Origin: Doryteuthis pealeii
Lineage: Eukaryota; Mollusca; Cephalopoda; Myopsida; Loliginidae
Reading direction: 5' to 3'
DNA length: 64,000 nucleotides
Assembly: GCA_023376005.1 (NCBI GenBank)
Contig: CM042152.1
Span: forward strand, 80,423,669-80,487,668
Every line of letters begins with the position of its first letter. Within the stretch, counting starts at the first letter, position 1. Shown one piece after another: positions 52,550-62,846 of this stretch. Made by a program: the position numbers and the translations under genes. The notes beneath the pieces were generated by a model, which was given only the letters and a program-made list of their open reading frames with translations, had not been told where the DNA came from and searched no databases.

Positions 52550-52580
52550 AACGTTTCGGCCTGTTAAACCTTCTTCAGAT
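52550..52580 (-). other. Hammerhead-like core, minus strand
   Basis: On the minus strand CTGAAGA (52578-52572) is followed by AGGTTTAACAGGCC, then GAAACGTT. This is the same arrangement as the plus-strand copies at 50.3 and 54.4 kb but with a different stem and loop, next to the LINE fragment. Confidence 0.4.
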
Positions 52581-52645
52581 TTTTTAAGGAGTTTTAATTT
52601 ATGTCCACTTATTATCATTATTATTGGCATTTCAATCTCGGAAGA

Positions 52646-52945
52646 CTATAATATTGATTTTGTGCCCCAGAAGTTACTGCGCATCCTGTGACTGTAAAGT
52701 CCAATGTTAGAAAAACATTCTCGACCACAGATGTTGCATGTGAAGGCTGTCCCGGAAGATGTTGATGTGTCAGCACTTTGTTGCCGCTGCTTTCTTCTGG
52801 ATCTCCTAGCTTCATGGTGTTGCGCCATGGGGACTTGACACATGAACAGTCCTCTACAGAGAGCCTGCCGCAACCGAGGGCGGTCCTGAGCCTTCGGTGG
52901 CAGCAGGCTCTCTGTTCTATCAAATGCATTTCCTGTCTCTATCAA
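52646..52945 (-). pseudogene. Retroelement fragment with C2H2 zinc finger
   Basis: The minus frame gives RTESLLPPKAQDRPRLRQAL, ARRSRRKQRQQSAD and FTCNICGRECFSNIGLYSHR. The Arg-rich linker followed by C-x2-CGR-x-C..(R/N)IGL.SH.R is the pattern found at the C-terminus of many animal reverse-transcriptase ORFs. The final zinc-binding position after SH is lost. Relation to the neighbouring LINE fragment is unclear; they look like separate insertions. Confidence 0.55.
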
Positions 52946-53217
52946 TGATAAATCGTCATCTCAGAAATCCAGATAGAAATATTATTATTATAATTAAATG
53001 GTACTAGCAAATATATGCACCCTCCAGGTGCTAGTATTTAAGTTTTAATATAATAAAATATTAGATTAGATTAGAAAGGCTAATGAACTAAATAAGAATG
53101 AAGATTAAAAGATTTGAAACAGAAGGGGTTATAATAAAAAAAATAAACAACTAGAATTTACTCTTCCATCACTCCCGTCTCTCATTGCTAAATTTTCTTG
53201 ATTTAACTATTTAGTTA

Positions 53218-53622
53218 GATTAGGAAGTAAAATAATAAAATTACAGTTATTTCTTCTTGTTAATGGATTTCTTTTAAGATTTATCTCTGAGATTTTTTCT
53301 CATATTCATTAAGATAAAACCAAACAATTAGAAATCAATAATACTAAGCACATATTTATTAAAATCAAATTTTTAATATCAATATGCAAATTAGCCTGTA
53401 AACTGCTATTTTGTTGTATATATAAATACAAATGAATATTATTAGTATGTAGATATCATCAACAGTATTAATAATGTAAAGCAATTTTATTAATAATTGA
53501 GGTTTAAATAAAAATAAAATCATGGAGAATGTGACGTAAATAACTAAGGGAATTGTGACTTGAGTAGTGATATAGTTTCGGTTACAGACAGACAAACACA
53601 CAATCTCCATTATAATAAGAAG
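53218..53622 (-). mobile_element. Interspersed repeat, inverted copy 1
   Basis: About 405 bp that is the reverse complement of 62955-63365: AAAATTACAGTTATTTCTTC, TTGTTAATGGATTTCTTTTA, CAATATGCAAATTAGCCT, AATTGTGACTTGAGTAGTGA and CACACAATCTCCATTATAAT all recur inverted. It is flanked by AAGACTAGC, a sequence also seen beside the related copies. Confidence 0.75.
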
Positions 53623-54186
53623 ACTAGCAATTCATTAGAATCATAGCAGTGGGGCCTTATTCTTAACACTAACACAAGACCTTTATATCCAAATCTGTAA
53701 CCTTAAACCGCAGTCTTATAGGCTCCCCAGAAATATTTTTTTCACTCTAAGAAGTAGGGTCAGGGGTATAATGTGATATCTAAAACACCCAGGTACATTT
53801 TGGCAACTACCCCACCCACATACACACATTTGGGCTATATTCTGTTTTTTTTTTTGTGGCTACACAATAGACACTTTGGATAAATATATAGAAAGCAAAA
53901 AGCAATTTGGTAGAGAGGAGAGAGACTTGAGTGGAATGATGGGGGATGAGGCATTAAAACAGCAACAAACAATGCCATTAATCATTAATTAGAGTTTGGT
54001 ATATGGACATACCAGAGTGAAAGTAGTGGAGACATTCCTTGAAAAGAGAAACCATTCTTTTTCTCTCATAACCCAAGCAAAAAAAAAAAGACTTTATCTG
54101 CCAGTTACAGATTCAACAGCTCTCTATAAAAATATTTATTCCTTCAAGATTGTATTCCTAACTGAATAAATTAACTGTTAGTATTA

Positions 54187-54490
54187 TTTGGATTATTCAG
54201 ACTATTGTCCTCATCTTCATTGTTATCTGTACAACGTTTCAGGTATTTCTTGTCAGACTTAGGAACTTTCTTGGATTCGGGAACTTTCTTTTTGAACTCG
54301 GGAACCTTCTTGGCTCCTGAGTTCGAAAAGAAGGTTTCAAAGTCTGAGAAAGTTCCCAAGTCCAACAAGAAACACCTGAAGAAGGCTGGAGGGCACATCG
54401 GCCGAAACGTTGTACAGTTAACAATGAAGATGAGGACAATAGTCCAAATAATACTAATTATAAAGCCTCATCTCAAAAATTCAGAGAAAT
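54187..54490. mobile_element. Second palindromic copy of the same repeat
   Basis: The left arm (54187-54240, inverted) and right arm (54408-54460) share ATTAT..GGACTATTGTCCTC and ACAACGTTTC. The right half has the full core CTGAAGA/GGC..GGCC/GAAA at 54376-54407; the left half lacks the roughly 26-nt stem segment and joins CCT directly to GAAACG. Between them lies an imperfect short-period repeat (GAACTTTCTTGGATTCGGGA and its inversions). Confidence 0.55.
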
Positions 54491-54505
54491 AAATCAACTG
54501 TATAT

Positions 54506-54506
54506 A

Positions 54507-54537
<31 letters not shown>

Positions 54538-54539
54538 TA
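54506..54539. repeat. (AAT)n microsatellite
   Basis: Uninterrupted trinucleotide run. A similar (AAT)n run lies at 51787-51811. Confidence 0.9.
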
Positions 54540-54715
54540 CACCATAATCATTAACTTGTGATGTAGATAACGTGAAAGTTGTTGTGAATTATTTTTACAG
54601 AGTTCATAACAGAATGTAGCAAAGAATTTATACATAAATATAAAAGTAAATATTCTAGCTTAAACAACACATTAGGTTTATAAGTTCCTAAAATTTACTC
54701 TGAATTGTCCAATTG

Positions 54716-54960
54716 GACACATGGCATAGTGGATATAGGCATTGAGTTAATACAGTTCTAATTTATCATATATCTGCTAGATGCGGTGCTGAGGATCTTC
54801 ATGCCCTGGGTATGACATTAAACTCTATCTGATGGTGAAGCTCCAATTCTGGAGCTCTAGAGAATGTGGAGTACCCCCTTCATCACCATTACTCCCAGGT
54901 CCACTCTGACCCGGATTGGTAGTACCTGTTGTGGTTCCACAACATGGGTTAAATAGAAAA
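54716..54960 (+). mobile_element. Possible tRNA-derived SINE
   Basis: It begins with an A-box-like ACATGGCATAGTGGATATAG. A body with CTGACCCGGATTGG and GTGGTTCCACAACATGGGTT follows, then a tail of AATAAATAAAGAATAA units. No convincing B box is seen, so the origin is uncertain. Confidence 0.3.
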
Positions 54961-55549
54961 AAGTGTTGTTTTTTTTTTAAATTGAATAAATAAAGAATAA
55001 AGAATAAATAAAACAAAATGTCTTTGGCATAAAATAACCCAACAAGGATTGATATGCCATAAATCATACCAACCAACCAACAAACTGACTCATTGCTGTT
55101 TAACTTTGGAGATAAAACATGTTATGGACATAGCCGGAACCCCCCCCCCCCGACGTGCACAAGAGACCCAGATGGGACAAGACATAATTTGCATGGGAAC
55201 TGGGCTAGCTGTAATAAAAAAAACGATAATCGCTGAGAATGGTAGAATGAACTAAGCGTGGGACGGCAAGAGTGGTAAAATTCAGACGACTACTGTGATT
55301 GTTGTGAGAGAAGGAAGGTCAGAGGAAAGAGATTACCGTGATGGCAGACAGATTGTTGCAGAAAAAGGATTACTGTTGTTGATTAAAAAGACTCAAGTTC
55401 AAAAACTTTATCAAGAACCAATGCTTTCAGCATAATTTGAGTGAAAATCAATTTTTGACTAATACTTAGACAAGAGTTATAGGAGCATCAGGATATTTCA
55501 CCCTGTGACAATAATCACCATAGACTATTGGAGTTGAGTTGTCAATTAA

Positions 55550-56157
55550 TACGAGGGTGAGTCAAAAAGTAATGCCATTTTGTTTAGGACAGGTATAATT
55601 ACCAACAAAAGAACATGTATCATACATCAAAATGAAACTGGTCCTCTGTAGATCACATCCATACTTCTCCACACAGGTGAGTCAAAAAGTAATGCCATTT
55701 TGTTTAGGACAGGTATAATTACCAACACAGGAACATGTATCATACATCAAAATGAAACTGGTCTTTTGTGGATCACATCCCTACTTCTCTACATAGGTGA
55801 TTCAAAATGTAATGCCATTTTGTTTAGGACAGGCATAATTACCAACAAAGGAACATGTATCATACATCAAAATGAAACTGGTCCTCTGTAGATCACATCC
55901 CTACTTCTTCACACAGGTGAGTCAAAAAGTAATGCCATTTTGTTTAGGACAGGTATAATTACCAACACAGGAACATGTATCATACATCAAAATGAACTGG
56001 TCCTCTGTAGATCACATCCCTACTTCTCCACACAGGTGAGTCAAAAAGTAATGCCATTTTGTTTAGGACAGGTATAATTACCAACACAGGAACATGTATC
56101 ATACATCAAAATGAAACTGGTCCTCTGTAGATCACATCCCTACTTCTCCACATAGGG
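55550..56157 (-). repeat. Tandem array 1: five copies of a mariner 3' end (120-bp unit)
   Basis: Unit starts near 55556, 55676, 55796, 55916 and 56035. Each unit begins GGTGAGTCAAAAAGTAATGC, has GGAACATGTATCATACATCA in the middle and ends CTACTTCTCCACA. Read on the minus strand, the unit end before GGTGAG is the last codons of a mariner transposase (in the complete edge copy at 57026, GGTGACTATGTGGAGAAGTA, GDYVEK and stop), followed by the 3' untranslated part and the terminal inverted repeat. The array begins at TACGAGGGTGAG after ATTAA, consistent with a TA insertion site. Units are very similar, so amplification looks recent. Confidence 0.85.
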
Positions 56158-56670
56158 GATAAGAGAACCTTAAATTTTCAAACTAAAAGCATCAAAATTT
56201 GCAAAATAAGAGTATTTACAGGGTTTCGTTGGAGCCCTTATTCTCCGTTAGTGGTTATTGTTCAGACAAAAGAAGGAAACAAACACAAATATGAAATGCA
56301 GACACATGTATTATCAAAAAGTGCAGAATTGTTGCAAATTTTAATGGCATCTGCTACAAGACTTATCTGAGAGGTGCAATAAAAAGTTCTTGGTGACCTG
56401 TGCTAGAAAGGTGTTCTACTCGCTGATTTTGAATGTTGTTAAGACGCTTCGTCAGGTCTGTTCTCGTTCCTCAGCCTTCTGATAAGTATGCTGTCGAAAC
56501 AGGCTTCAGTGGTATGCTGGTTAAGGGCAAGGTGATGTGAGCGCTTATTTTAGCATCTCTCCTCGATAACTGCTCCCTGATAAGTGAAGAAATTTGGTTT
56601 TGGCGCCAACATCGTATTGGTGAATCGCCCTCTAGCGGCAGGAGAAGATAATTCTCTATCAGATTTCTGA
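56158..56670. other. 510-bp segment between the two mariner-tail arrays
   Basis: GC-richer sequence unlike the arrays, including GTTAAGACGCTTCGTCAGGT, GCTGTCGAAACAGG and TTTTGGCGCCAACATCG. It is probably an inserted element or the original flank of the second array. No frame or domain is recognised. The right edge (TCTGATAGAGAGTCAAAAAA) runs into array 2. Confidence 0.4.
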
Positions 56671-57050
56671 TAGAGAGTCAAAAAATAATGCCATTTTGTT
56701 TAGGAGAGGTATAATTACCAACACAGGAACATGTATCATACATCAAAATGAAACTGGTCCTCTGTAGATCACATCCCTACTTCTCCACACAGGTGAGTCA
56801 AAAAATAATGCCATTTTGTTTAGGAGGTATAATTACAACACAGGAACATGTATCATACATCAAAATGAAACTGGTCCTCTGTAGATCACATCCCTACTTC
56901 TCCACACAGGTGTAAAAAAGTAATGCCATTTTGTTTAGGAGAGGTATAATTACCAACACAGGAACATGTATCATACATCAAAATGAAGCTGGTCCTCTGT
57001 GGATCACATCCCTACTTCTCCACATAGTCACCGTTTCTTCAGCCCCATGA
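56671..57050 (-). repeat. Tandem array 2: three copies of the mariner 3' end
   Basis: Units start near 56674, 56792 and 56909, each with ATAATGCCATTTTG or TAATGCCATTTTG and GGAACATGTATCATACATCA. The last unit runs past the usual edge into CACATAGTCACCGTTTCTTC, which on the minus strand reads RNGDYVEK and stop. That identifies the transposase C-terminus and shows the longest mariner segment left. Confidence 0.85.
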
Positions 57051-57389
57051 AAGAGATTTTGAGAGGCAAACATTATTCCAGTGATGAGGACAACAGTCCA
57101 ATATATCATAATTATTCAATTTTTTTTTTTTTTTATATATAAATGAATTTTCTTTAAAAAATAGTTTTATTTCACTGCTCTTTGTACTAGACATGTTTTT
57201 TGTTCAAATTGTTTCTGAAATATAAAAACCTTTTATCTATAAAAGCTTATAAATAATCTAATTTGTTGACTTTGCAGATAAATGCATTATGCCCACATGT
57301 CAAACCATTTGACTTTTGTTGGTCACATGTAATGATTGAAAACCATCAGACTCTTATCATTACTCTATTGTCTTGTAATTGATTTCATT

Positions 57390-57394
<5 letters not shown>

Positions 57395-57424
<30 letters not shown>
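57395..57424. repeat. (AT)n microsatellite
   Basis: Simple AT run of about 30 bp. Confidence 0.9.
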
Positions 57425-57426
<2 letters not shown>

Positions 57427-57929
57427 AGATTTATCCAAAACTTGGTAGTAAGGGATGATTCTATATGTGATTTCTAAGATCCACTGTACAAATATTGATG
57501 ATCCAGTATGTATAAATACAGCGAATCTTTAAATCACTACAGAGAGCTCAATGTATAATAATCTTTATAGATTATATACAGAGCAATATTTATCTTTAAA
57601 AGGAAGGAAAAACTCAACACCGTTAATCCATAATAAATTTATTTCAACCAAAATTGGGGCCTTTACTCTGTATATAAGGGTTCATACACACAATGAACTC
57701 CCACACAGGGATTTTTTTATAGTGGTGAAGGCTTGTGTTGGACCATCCACACTTTTTGGCACAGTCGATAGGAAAGAATTGGTGCATCAAGGGTTGCCAC
57801 AAACCCAATCAACGACCAACCTCAGGAATTTTGAATGCAGAGTTATCCCTCTCCTAGACTGGTTACCTACCCAAGGCTGAAGAGCCCAGTCTGCCCTACT
57901 ATTTAACCCATAACTGGAGGGAGAATATA

Positions 57930-58051
57930 TGGATTCGTACCTTTCCCAAGGATATTAGCGTTATGTGAAATGCCAACAGCTTCGTCTCGGAATTGAACTC
58001 GAATCGACGAGTCCATTTTCCACGACTCTAACCACTAGCCCACGCGCATCC
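57930..58051 (-). mobile_element. tRNA-derived SINE, minus orientation
   Basis: On the minus strand: GGATGCGCGTGGGCTAGTGG then TTAGAGTCGTGG (A box GTGGGCTAGTGG), and GATTCGAGTTCAATTCC as B box about 35 nt later. The body GAAGCTGTTGGCATTTCACA and TAACGCTAATATCCTTGGG is shared with the element at 62847-62938. RNA polymerase III boxes plus a non-tRNA body define a SINE; there is no intact cloverleaf. Confidence 0.75.
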
Positions 58052-58052
58052 A

Positions 58053-58224
58053 TAACAATCCTTTAGAGCTGAAACAAATCAGAGTTAACTATAATTGACT
58101 TTAAGATTTTAACCATGAGTGCTTATTCTCGCATTCATATGTAGGAAACCAATATGGTTGAGAATGTTCCTTTGTCACCTAATAAATAGATATGTAAAAC
58201 CTTTATATATTTATCTTATTATAT

Positions 58225-58262
<38 letters not shown>

Positions 58263-58347
58263 GAATGCGAGAATAAGCACTCGTGGTTAAAATTTTAAAG
58301 TCTATTATAGTTAACTCTGACTTGTTTCAGCTCTAAAGGATTGTTAT
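58053..58347. repeat. Long inverted repeat, 90-bp arms around a 113-bp loop
   Basis: Arm 1 (58053-58142) and arm 2 (58256-58347, inverted) share AACAATCCTTTAGAGCTGAA, AGAGTTAACTATAAT and GAGTGCTTATTCTCGCATTC. I count about four mismatches in 90. The loop ends in (AT)n at 58218-58254. It directly abuts the SINE at 57930-58051. It would fold into a long hairpin if transcribed. Confidence 0.85.
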
Positions 58348-58789
58348 TATGAAAACGATGGGATTGGTTTCACTTATGAATGAAACTTTATCTTAATAAC
58401 TCAACCATTCAGCTTGCAGGTATTGATAAATAATTTCAAAAGTGGAAGTATTTTTTTGTGTTCTCCATGACGTCATCCTTAAGTAGGAAAAAGCAGTCTA
58501 TAAAAGCTATTAAATTTTCAAATAATGAATTTTTTAACATTTGATATTTTCAACATGGAAGTTGATAAATGGGAATGTGTCTAAGGTTTAAAATTTAGCG
58601 CTTTTTTTTTTGGGGGGGGGGTTAACTGTTGAGTCCTTTTCGGATAAGGCTTTCCAGATGTAATATACATTTATCTTCATTAAGTTTTTAGAATTGATGT
58701 AGTATTTCATTATTTTTTTTGCACTCTTCAATGTTAATTGCTTTACATTTCAAATTAGAGTGATATCATTTTTGGGAGTTTGAAAAATT

Positions 58790-59040
58790 TTCTGTGTTCA
58801 AAAGATTATTAAAATAATAGTTGGGATTTTGTTTAGAATTTAGAATTCATAACAAAAATATGGAAAGAAAAAATTTTCTGTGTTCAAAAAATTATTAAAA
58901 TAATAGTTAGGTTTTTGTTTAGAATTTAGAATTCATAACAAAAATATTGAAAGAAAAAATTTTTGTGTTCAAAAAATTATTAAAATAATAGTTGGGATTT
59001 TTGTTTAGAATTTAGAATTCTAACAAAAATATTGAAAGTA
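58790..59040 (+). repeat. Three tandem copies of an 85-90-bp unit
   Basis: Each unit carries TGTGTTCAAAA, ATTATTAAAATAATAGTT, TTTGTTTAGAATTTAGAATT and AACAAAAATAT; starts near 58790, 58874 and 58964. Differences are few single-base changes and small indels. Confidence 0.85.
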
Positions 59041-59195
59041 AGTATAGATAAACTATGATTAAAAAAAAAAAGAATTGTATTTAAAAACAAATTTTAAAAC
59101 ACAAGCATACAGATTACAGTTGTCAGTTTCACAATTTCTATTGTTTTATACATTCACATACACACACAGTTGATTCTGTGTCTACCCTGTCTTAA

Positions 59196-59199
<4 letters not shown>

Positions 59200-59258
<59 letters not shown>
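59200..59258. repeat. (CT)n microsatellite, about 58 bp
   Basis: Uninterrupted CT run followed by an AT-rich stretch. Confidence 0.95.
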
Positions 59259-59260
<2 letters not shown>

Positions 59261-59444
59261 TCTTATAATATAATATATATATATATATATAAAAGAAAGT
59301 TTGGTATGTTCATGTTGACGTATAACTCAGAAAAGAGGAGTCACTCAGATTCGAAATCTTGTATATACCTTAATATTTCTATAACTAAGAAACACACCAA
59401 ATTTGGTTATTGATTTCTACCGATTAAGGTTTTAATTAATTAAT

Positions 59445-59868
59445 ATATCCATTTTTAATCAGTATAACTCAAACCTTTATATTCCACCTGCTGCTAATAT
59501 AAAAAAAATTCGCTGGCTGCTGCCTATTTCAGCAGTGATACAAAATAGCCACACGGCATTGCCTGCTGATAATTTGAAAAAAAAAAATTGTGTCCTAGTC
59601 GTTTCAGCTCGTAATTTTCCGTGTATTCCCCGTCCAATCTTAGAAGTATTTATTTGGTTAGAAATAGAATAAAATAATCTTTCTAAATATGTAATTTGTA
59701 TGTGGGTTTATCAATTGAATTAATTTTTTTACAGTGAATTAAATAACAATAATAAATGAAAACATTTAACGATCAACTTTTTAAAATTATTAATTCTTTC
59801 ATTTTAGAATAAAATATATCCATTTTTAATCAGTATAACTCAAACCTTTATATTCCACCTACAAATAA
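59445..59868 (+). repeat. Pair of 50-bp direct repeats, 366 bp apart
   Basis: ATATATCCATTTTTAATCAG followed by TATAACTCAAACCTTTATAT and TCCACCT occurs at 59445-59491 and again at 59813-59867. This could be terminal direct repeats or a duplication; the sequence between (with GCTGGCTGCTGCCTATTTCA) is not recognised. Confidence 0.6.
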
Positions 59869-60464
59869 GGTAATGTTTAGTTGTTAATTTGTTTGTTACT
59901 TTTAGGGGTCAAAAAAGGAAATAAATTAAACTGATAAACTTCTCGAATTTGTCATATGTACAAAAGAGTTTTAAAAAAAAATTAAAAAATAAAACAAAAA
60001 AACAAAACAGGATTATAAACCAAAACAAAAGAAAAAAGAAAAAAAGAAATTGTAATATGAACAATTGTAAGTATTTAATTCTTAGCATTTTATTGTTACA
60101 TTCTAATACAGTAAAAAAAAGGAATCAACATGCAAGGAAGCTCGCTTAAAAAAATAAGATTGTTTCAAAAATGTAAACAACAAAAAGAGACTATTCTTAA
60201 AATAAGCGAATATTATAACACACTAATTCTTAGCTTTGTTTTTCATTAAATCTTTAATAAAGTTTAGAAATGCATTTAAAAAAATAATATCTTGATGGAA
60301 AAAAATTTCCTAAAATAAACAAACATTCTACTATACAAATTCTCGGCGATTTGTTTTTAATTTGATAAATCATTTTCATCTTATTTTCTCTCTTCTCATT
60401 CACTCTCTGGAGTTCCTAATTTTTAGTCCTGTCATGGACCAGGTACTTTTGCTAGTATATATAT

Positions 60465-60690
60465 ATATATGGGTCATTCCATGTCAAAACACTAGCAAAA
60501 AGTTTAAATTTGTACCCATCGACACCGAAATACGTGAAATTTAGCACAAATGTTCCCCTTCGTGAGTTATGAAGGTGTGCCAAATTATTTTGTGCAAGAC
60601 CTTACCGTTCTGATTTTAGAGGGGGGGGGGATATAATTTTCCTATTTTGCCTCTAAATTAAGGCTGCGTGGTGTCGCAGAATTTTAGTGT
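60465..60690 (+). mobile_element. Possible DNA-transposon terminus
   Basis: GGGTCATTCCATGTCAAAAC just after an (AT)n run looks like a transposon end common in invertebrate genomes. The following 200 bp are of higher complexity (CATCGACACCGAAATACGTG, GGCTGCGTGGTGTCGCAG). No matching inverted end was found in the window. Confidence 0.25.
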
Positions 60691-60743
60691 TATTTTTTAA
60701 ATTTTTTTAAATACTTCATACATTCAATATTTCTGAAATTTGG

Positions 60744-60747
<4 letters not shown>

Positions 60748-60779
<32 letters not shown>
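60748..60779. repeat. (AT)n microsatellite
   Basis: Simple AT run; another short one is at 60978-60992. Confidence 0.9.
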
Positions 60780-60784
<5 letters not shown>

Positions 60785-60999
60785 TACGCAAACAGTTTGT
60801 TTGAGATGGTGATAGCCGACAATTTTTGGGAGAATATGTGCTTAATTGAAGTCATACCTAATTTGAAAATTAATTAGTTGATAATTATTGAATTAGGCGA
60901 ATATATCTGTTCAAATGTAAGGCGTAAACAAATCAAGAAAAAGTCAATCTCTGTATGTACATTTCGGCCTATTATGTTATATATATATATATAGTTGCT

Positions 61000-61330
61000 T
61001 GATAGCAAGCCAAGAATTCAGTGTAATCAGAAAGCTATTTCAGTAAGGGTCAACCAACAACTATCATCCTTCAGCACGAATGATGGTAACATCTGCAATC
61101 GCGTAATCAACTACAAACGCGGCACTGGGCTCTGGCTGCTAGCGCAGTGGCATAGCTAGTTATCACTCCTAGTAGCTATATCGCACGTGCTATCACACGT
61201 TGTATGACATAGTTGCATTATTACATTTACTCTGGATAAATACTCCTGGGAAAGACATGAAGCCTCTCATCTCCCCAGCTATGGATTAAATATACCACTT
61301 CAACAAGGATGGTTTTGACTTTAAATAACC
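61000..61330. other. GC-richer intergenic block, unclassified
   Basis: Contains GGCACTGGGCTCTGGCTGCT and AGCGCAGTGGCATAGCTAG, weakly reminiscent of a pol III A box, but no B box follows. No frame longer than noise. Confidence 0.25.
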
Positions 61331-61924
61331 CATGAAAGATGATTAAACAAAGAAACCAAACCAAATATATAACTGATATTTATATACTTGATAGTTGTGT
61401 CACAATAATAAGAGAGAAAAAAGGAAACCAACCATATAGTTTGGCATTGTTTTGAAAATATTACTAAATTGGTTTCCACAACCAGCTGTTATATTCGAGG
61501 TATTGTGTGAATATTGAAATTACTCACATGCAGATATTTCAGACCCAATGAATTTTGAGGACATCTTTGTTTTATTGTTTCTTTGTTCATTTTATTAACT
61601 AGTACAAAATAAAAAAACACCCTCCGGGCGATGTAAAAATAGATTTTTGAAACATATTGCCTGAGGGGTGGGAGTAAAAAATTCAATGTCAGCGAGTTTG
61701 TACCCTAAGTAAGTAAAATCATCAAATTCATTAAAGGATTAAAAATAAAAACAATTTGAAATGTAAACTTTAAATATGTATTAAAATAAAACAAACTATA
61801 TACAGATATATAATACCAGTCATGTATTTATTAAAACTTGTTTTAAAAAACAATGAGGACTATCTAATGCTGCATGTTCAAATTTTGAGTGTATTTATTC
61901 TATGTTATGCTGATTTTGGGTAAT

Positions 61925-62030
61925 GTGACGTAAGCAGTGACGTTGTTTTTGTTACAGACAAAAACCGGAAGCGAATCTCCATTATTAATAGATGACTAGC
62001 GGCAGTACCCGTATTACCCAGGATAGGTGG
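61925..62030 (-). mobile_element. Partial third copy of the same interspersed repeat
   Basis: Shares GTGACGTAA, GTTACAGACA, AATCTCCATTAT and GACTAGC with copy 1 in the same order, then GGCAGTACCCGTATTACCC. Only about 100 bp of the family is present. Confidence 0.5.
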
Positions 62031-62044
62031 GGTTATTCACAGTT

Positions 62045-62125
62045 CTCAGAGGAAGCACAATGACCGAGTGGTTAAGGCGTTGGACTTAAGTTACAACAGT
62101 TACAATCCACAGTTCTTGGAGAGAT
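62045..62125 (+). mobile_element. tRNA-derived SINE head, degraded
   Basis: AATGACCGAGTGGTTAAGGC then GTTGGACTTAAG matches the 5' half of a leucine/serine-type tRNA (A box TGACCGAGTGG). The B-box region is degraded (GTTACAATCC). Not an intact tRNA gene. Confidence 0.55.
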
Positions 62126-62569
62126 GAGAGAAGAGAGGTGAATAGATGAGATCTTACTTGTTCTTGTTCTTCTTACTTTGCCATCTTCCTTTGGGCTGAT
62201 TCTTCTTTCTTCTTCTGGGCTGAGTCATCTGTGACCATTTTTTTGTTTGTAATAGAATAGCAAAACTTTATTGTTTTTTTAGATATCTATTATTTATTAT
62301 AAAAACCCCAAGCTCAAAAGGGTTTTCTACCGCAGTGAGAAGCTGGCATCTTGGGAACAAAAGACCCCTACGTCTGCTTCTCTCGGCTAACGGCCAGCAT
62401 CTGACTAACTGACTTAATTTCTGATCTCATGCGTTTCCATTGGTGGAAGTCGGGGGAGGAGGTCAAGTAAATGTTATTATCCATCAATAATATAAACCCC
62501 TCTGTTTTTGAATCTTCAACAAACTTCAATTCAAAATTTAACTACACGTACAAACATAATTTGTAGGTT

Positions 62570-62745
62570 ACCCACGAATTATGTAACAGTTCTCAAGTTC
62601 AAAGAGAAGCCTTCCGAGTCCAAGAAGGTTCCTGAATTTGACAATATACACCTGAGGAAGGCCGGATAGCACATTATCTGAAACATTGTCTAGATAACAA
62701 TAAAGATGAGGACAATAGTCCGAATAATACAAATAATACAAATCA
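62570..62745 (+). mobile_element. Single-orientation copy of the hammerhead-like repeat
   Basis: Shares AAGAAGGTTCC, CACCTGAGGAAGGCCGGA, TGAAACATTGTCTAGATAAC and AATAAAGATGAGGACAATAG with the copies at 50 and 54 kb. Stem II is decayed (only one side keeps GGCC). Not palindromic. Confidence 0.55.
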
Positions 62746-62771
62746 TTTTTATGTATTTTATTGTATTCTAT

Positions 62772-62846
62772 GGAGGCACATGGTGTAATGGTTATCATCA
62801 TAGGAAATGTATTCATTGAGCCTAGTTCAAATCCTGGTGTCTGTCC
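62772..62846 (+). mobile_element. tRNA-derived SINE head, plus orientation
   Basis: GGAGGCACATGGTGTAATGG with A box TGGTGTAATGG, and B box AGTTCAAATCC 45 nt later. It joins directly, tail to tail, to an opposite-strand SINE. Confidence 0.6.

Noticed and set aside
54205..54492. 95-codon plus-strand frame with KVP/KK repeats
   Set aside because: Translation of the palindromic repeat; the matching minus frame is also open because the DNA is inverted on itself.
55550..57050. CRISPR-like regularly spaced repeats
   Set aside because: Head-to-tail 120-bp units with no unique spacers, in a eukaryotic genome; they are mariner-derived.
62045..62125. tRNA-Leu/Ser gene
   Set aside because: Only the 5' half fits; no B box or acceptor-stem pairing, so it is a SINE relic.
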